Source: Deltaproteobacteria bacterium (GTDB lineage: Bacteria; Desulfobacterota; Desulfobulbia; Desulfobulbales; Desulfobulbaceae). Taken from it: a stretch of DNA of 45,866 nt. Positions 44,599 through 45,866 of the stretch are shown one piece after another. The position numbers and the translations under genes are program-made. Below the pieces are notes generated by a model. It saw nothing but the letters and a program-made list of their open reading frames with translations. It was not told where the DNA came from and searched no databases. How positions within the stretch are numbered: the first letter of the stretch is position 1; each line of letters opens with the position of its first letter. The DNA lies in NCBI GenBank assembly GCA_024280455.1, contig JAJRQC010000015.1, positions 1 through 45,866 of the forward strand, read 5' to 3'.

Positions 44599-45678
44599 TC
44601 AGACACACTGATGAAAGGTCTCGTATTGGTCGACAAGTTCACAAACGCGATCTATGTGTTCATCCGATGTGATAAAAGAGGTTACAAGGCGGACAAAGAC
44701 CTCATTTTCCTTGAGCGTGATACCTTCAGGCAGGGCATGGTTCGGCCACTGGTAAAACTCTGCTCCTGCATCGTGCAGGGTGTCGGATAACTGCTGTGGC
44801 ATGGCGACAAAGAGTTCATTTGCCTGCCGCGGCCAGATCTGTGGAATCGAAGGATTGGGGACAAGTCTTTTTTCCAGCTGCTGGGCCTTACTGTTGGCGT
44901 GACGTGCCAGCTCGAGCCAGTGATCATTTTTCAGCCATCCGGTAAACTGGGCCCCGAAAAAACGGCCCTTTGAAACAAGATGTCCGGAACGCTTTCTTCT
45001 GTAGCTGAAGGACTCGGAATGTTCAGGATTAAAGAAGAGAACCGCCTCGGCCATAAGGGCTCCACACTTGGTGGCGCCCAGAGAGAGAACATCAACCCCG
45101 GCCTTCCAGGTCAGGTCGGCAGGTGAACAGTCAAGGGCGGCAACAGCATTGGCAAAACGAGCTCCGTCCATGTGGACCGACACCTCATATTCGTGGGCCA
45201 GAGAGCAGAGCTGACTGAGTTCGGTCGGGCTGTAAACAAGTCCTGCTTCATTGATTTGTGTGATGCTCAAGGCACCGGGACGAGCGGTATGGGGTGGATC
45301 CTGGGCCGTACGCCTGAAATATTCTTCAAGATGCCTGGGTTCCAGTTTCCCGGCCTGGGTTGAAATGGGCATGAGTCGACCTCCGCCGGAGAAAAATTCA
45401 GGCGCGGTAGATTCATCCCTAAGGATATGGGCCTGATGATGACAGAGAATGGCCTCCCAGGGTTTGGCAAGGCAGGACAGGGCCAGCGAGTTGGCTGCGG
45501 TGCCGGTGGCAACAAAAAACACCTCCAGTTCACAGGAAAAAACATCTTTCAGTGCCCCGGCTGCCTCGGCACACCACTGATCATCACCATATCCATGGGT
45601 AAAACCTGAATTGGCGGTCTCGATCATCTCAAGAATCTGCCTGGATGCACCAACCTGGTTGTCACTGCCGAATTGCAT
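44599..45678 (-). CDS. Low-specificity threonine aldolase (PLP enzyme)
   Basis: The 359-residue protein splits threonine or allo-threonine into glycine and acetaldehyde. It has FSCELEVFFVATGTAANSLAL, MDGARFANAVAAL and the PLP-lysine site SLGATKCGALMAEAV. AGGGA lies about 8-9 bases before the ATG. It leads the operon with the GNAT and CAP genes. Its leader contains a 9-base-pair inverted repeat (45694-45735). Confidence 0.92.
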   Translation of the reverse strand: MQFGSDNQVGASRQILEMIETANSGFTHGYGDDQWCAEAAGALKDVFSCELEVFFVATGTAANSLALSCLAKPWEAILCHHQAHILRDESTAPEFFSGGGRLMPISTQAGKLEPRHLEEYFRRTAQDPPHTARPGALSITQINEAGLVYSPTELSQLCSLAHEYEVSVHMDGARFANAVAALDCSPADLTWKAGVDVLSLGATKCGALMAEAVLFFNPEHSESFSYRRKRSGHLVSKGRFFGAQFTGWLKNDHWLELARHANSKAQQLEKRLVPNPSIPQIWPRQANELFVAMPQQLSDTLHDAGAEFYQWPNHALPEGITLKENEVFVRLVTSFITSDEHIDRVCELVDQYETFHQCV

Positions 45679-45693
45679 ATGCTGTTTTCCCTT

Positions 45694-45735
45694 AGAGTGC
45701 GCTCAAAAATAATTTCGCATTCTGGGGCGCACTCT
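45694..45735. promoter_or_regulatory. Inverted repeat in the threonine aldolase leader
   Basis: AGAGTGCGC (45694-45702) and GCGCACTCT (45727-45735) are perfect inverted copies 24 bases apart, beginning 16 bases upstream of the minus-strand start codon. It may be a protein-binding site or an mRNA hairpin close to the ribosome site. Confidence 0.5.
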
Positions 45736-45737
45736 GA

Positions 45738-45828
45738 ACATTTAGAAAAGCGATCTTCAATTATACAATCCTCGACGTAGCCCTGCTACGCCTGCGGTTG
45801 CATGCAATCAGATCACTTCTCTAAATGT
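45738..45828. repeat. 91-base element with 18-base inverted ends
   Basis: The ends ACATTTAGAAAAGCGATC and GATCACTTCTCTAAATGT match as inverted copies at 16 of 18 positions. The inside carries CGTAG-CCCTG-CTACG and a CG-rich TGCGGTTGCATGC. It has no ORF and looks like a MITE-like or structured RNA element; the window ends 38 bases later. Confidence 0.5.
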
Positions 45829-45866
45829 CCACATTACACCTCATCTCTACGAAGTTATTTCTGAGC

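Overview
The window reads as chromosomal DNA of an anaerobic, selenocysteine-using bacterium, most likely a Desulfobacterota (deltaproteobacterial, sulfate-reducer-like) lineage. This is inferred from a bacterial-type CODH/ACS operon with separate acsB, acsC and acsD genes, HdrA/MvhD electron-transfer proteins, three in-frame UGA (Sec) codons each followed by a compact GGU-loop hairpin, and abundant GTCATNCCCG-type intergenic repeats. I saw no rRNA, tRNA, CRISPR array or prophage.

Region 1 (1-19810) is mostly housekeeping: a MORN-repeat protein, a YciI-like protein, the helicase HrpA (minus strand), GalU, PriA, and a ZraP-like periplasmic metal sensor facing a ZraS-like histidine kinase. The ZraP-like gene has a sigma-54 promoter and two palindromic operator candidates in the shared intergenic region. 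Then come AlgH/YqgE, a YkgJ cysteine-cluster protein, RlmH, a nucleotidyltransferase-like protein, a TPM-domain protein, LemA, a SleB-type hydrolase and RecD2.

Region 2 (about 19990-37870) is the centrepiece, an 18-kb Wood-Ljungdahl block on the plus strand: folD, cooS, metF, acsD, acsB, acsC, a very large fused selenocysteine formate dehydrogenase, a double-length selenocysteine HdrA and a selenocysteine MvhD, closed by a strong terminator. The formate dehydrogenase polypeptide joins an N-terminal [2Fe-2S] domain, a GltD/NfnB-like flavin pyridine-nucleotide oxidoreductase, a 2x[4Fe-4S] ferredoxin domain and the molybdopterin FdhA domain. Together with HdrA and MvhD it looks like a dedicated electron-confurcating or bifurcating module for CO2/formate, set beside MetF and the carbonyl branch. 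fhs, acsE, cooC and metV are not in the window. metF and acsD read as one coding unit interrupted by a -1 frame change at an A5 tract, so the junction is either a split fusion, a programmed frameshift or an assembly indel.

Region 3 (37887-45866) holds two tiny overlapping genes joined by a classic A_AAA_AAG slippery tract, a DUF166 protein, a Phd/RelE-type toxin-antitoxin pair, a REP-associated tyrosine transposase (RAYT) broken by one in-frame TGA and bracketed by inverted copies of its REP palindrome, pyruvate kinase, an aldo/keto reductase, and a minus-strand operon of threonine aldolase, a GNAT acetyltransferase and a secreted CAP-domain protein. Intergenic DNA in regions 1 and 3 carries several families of short palindromic repeats.
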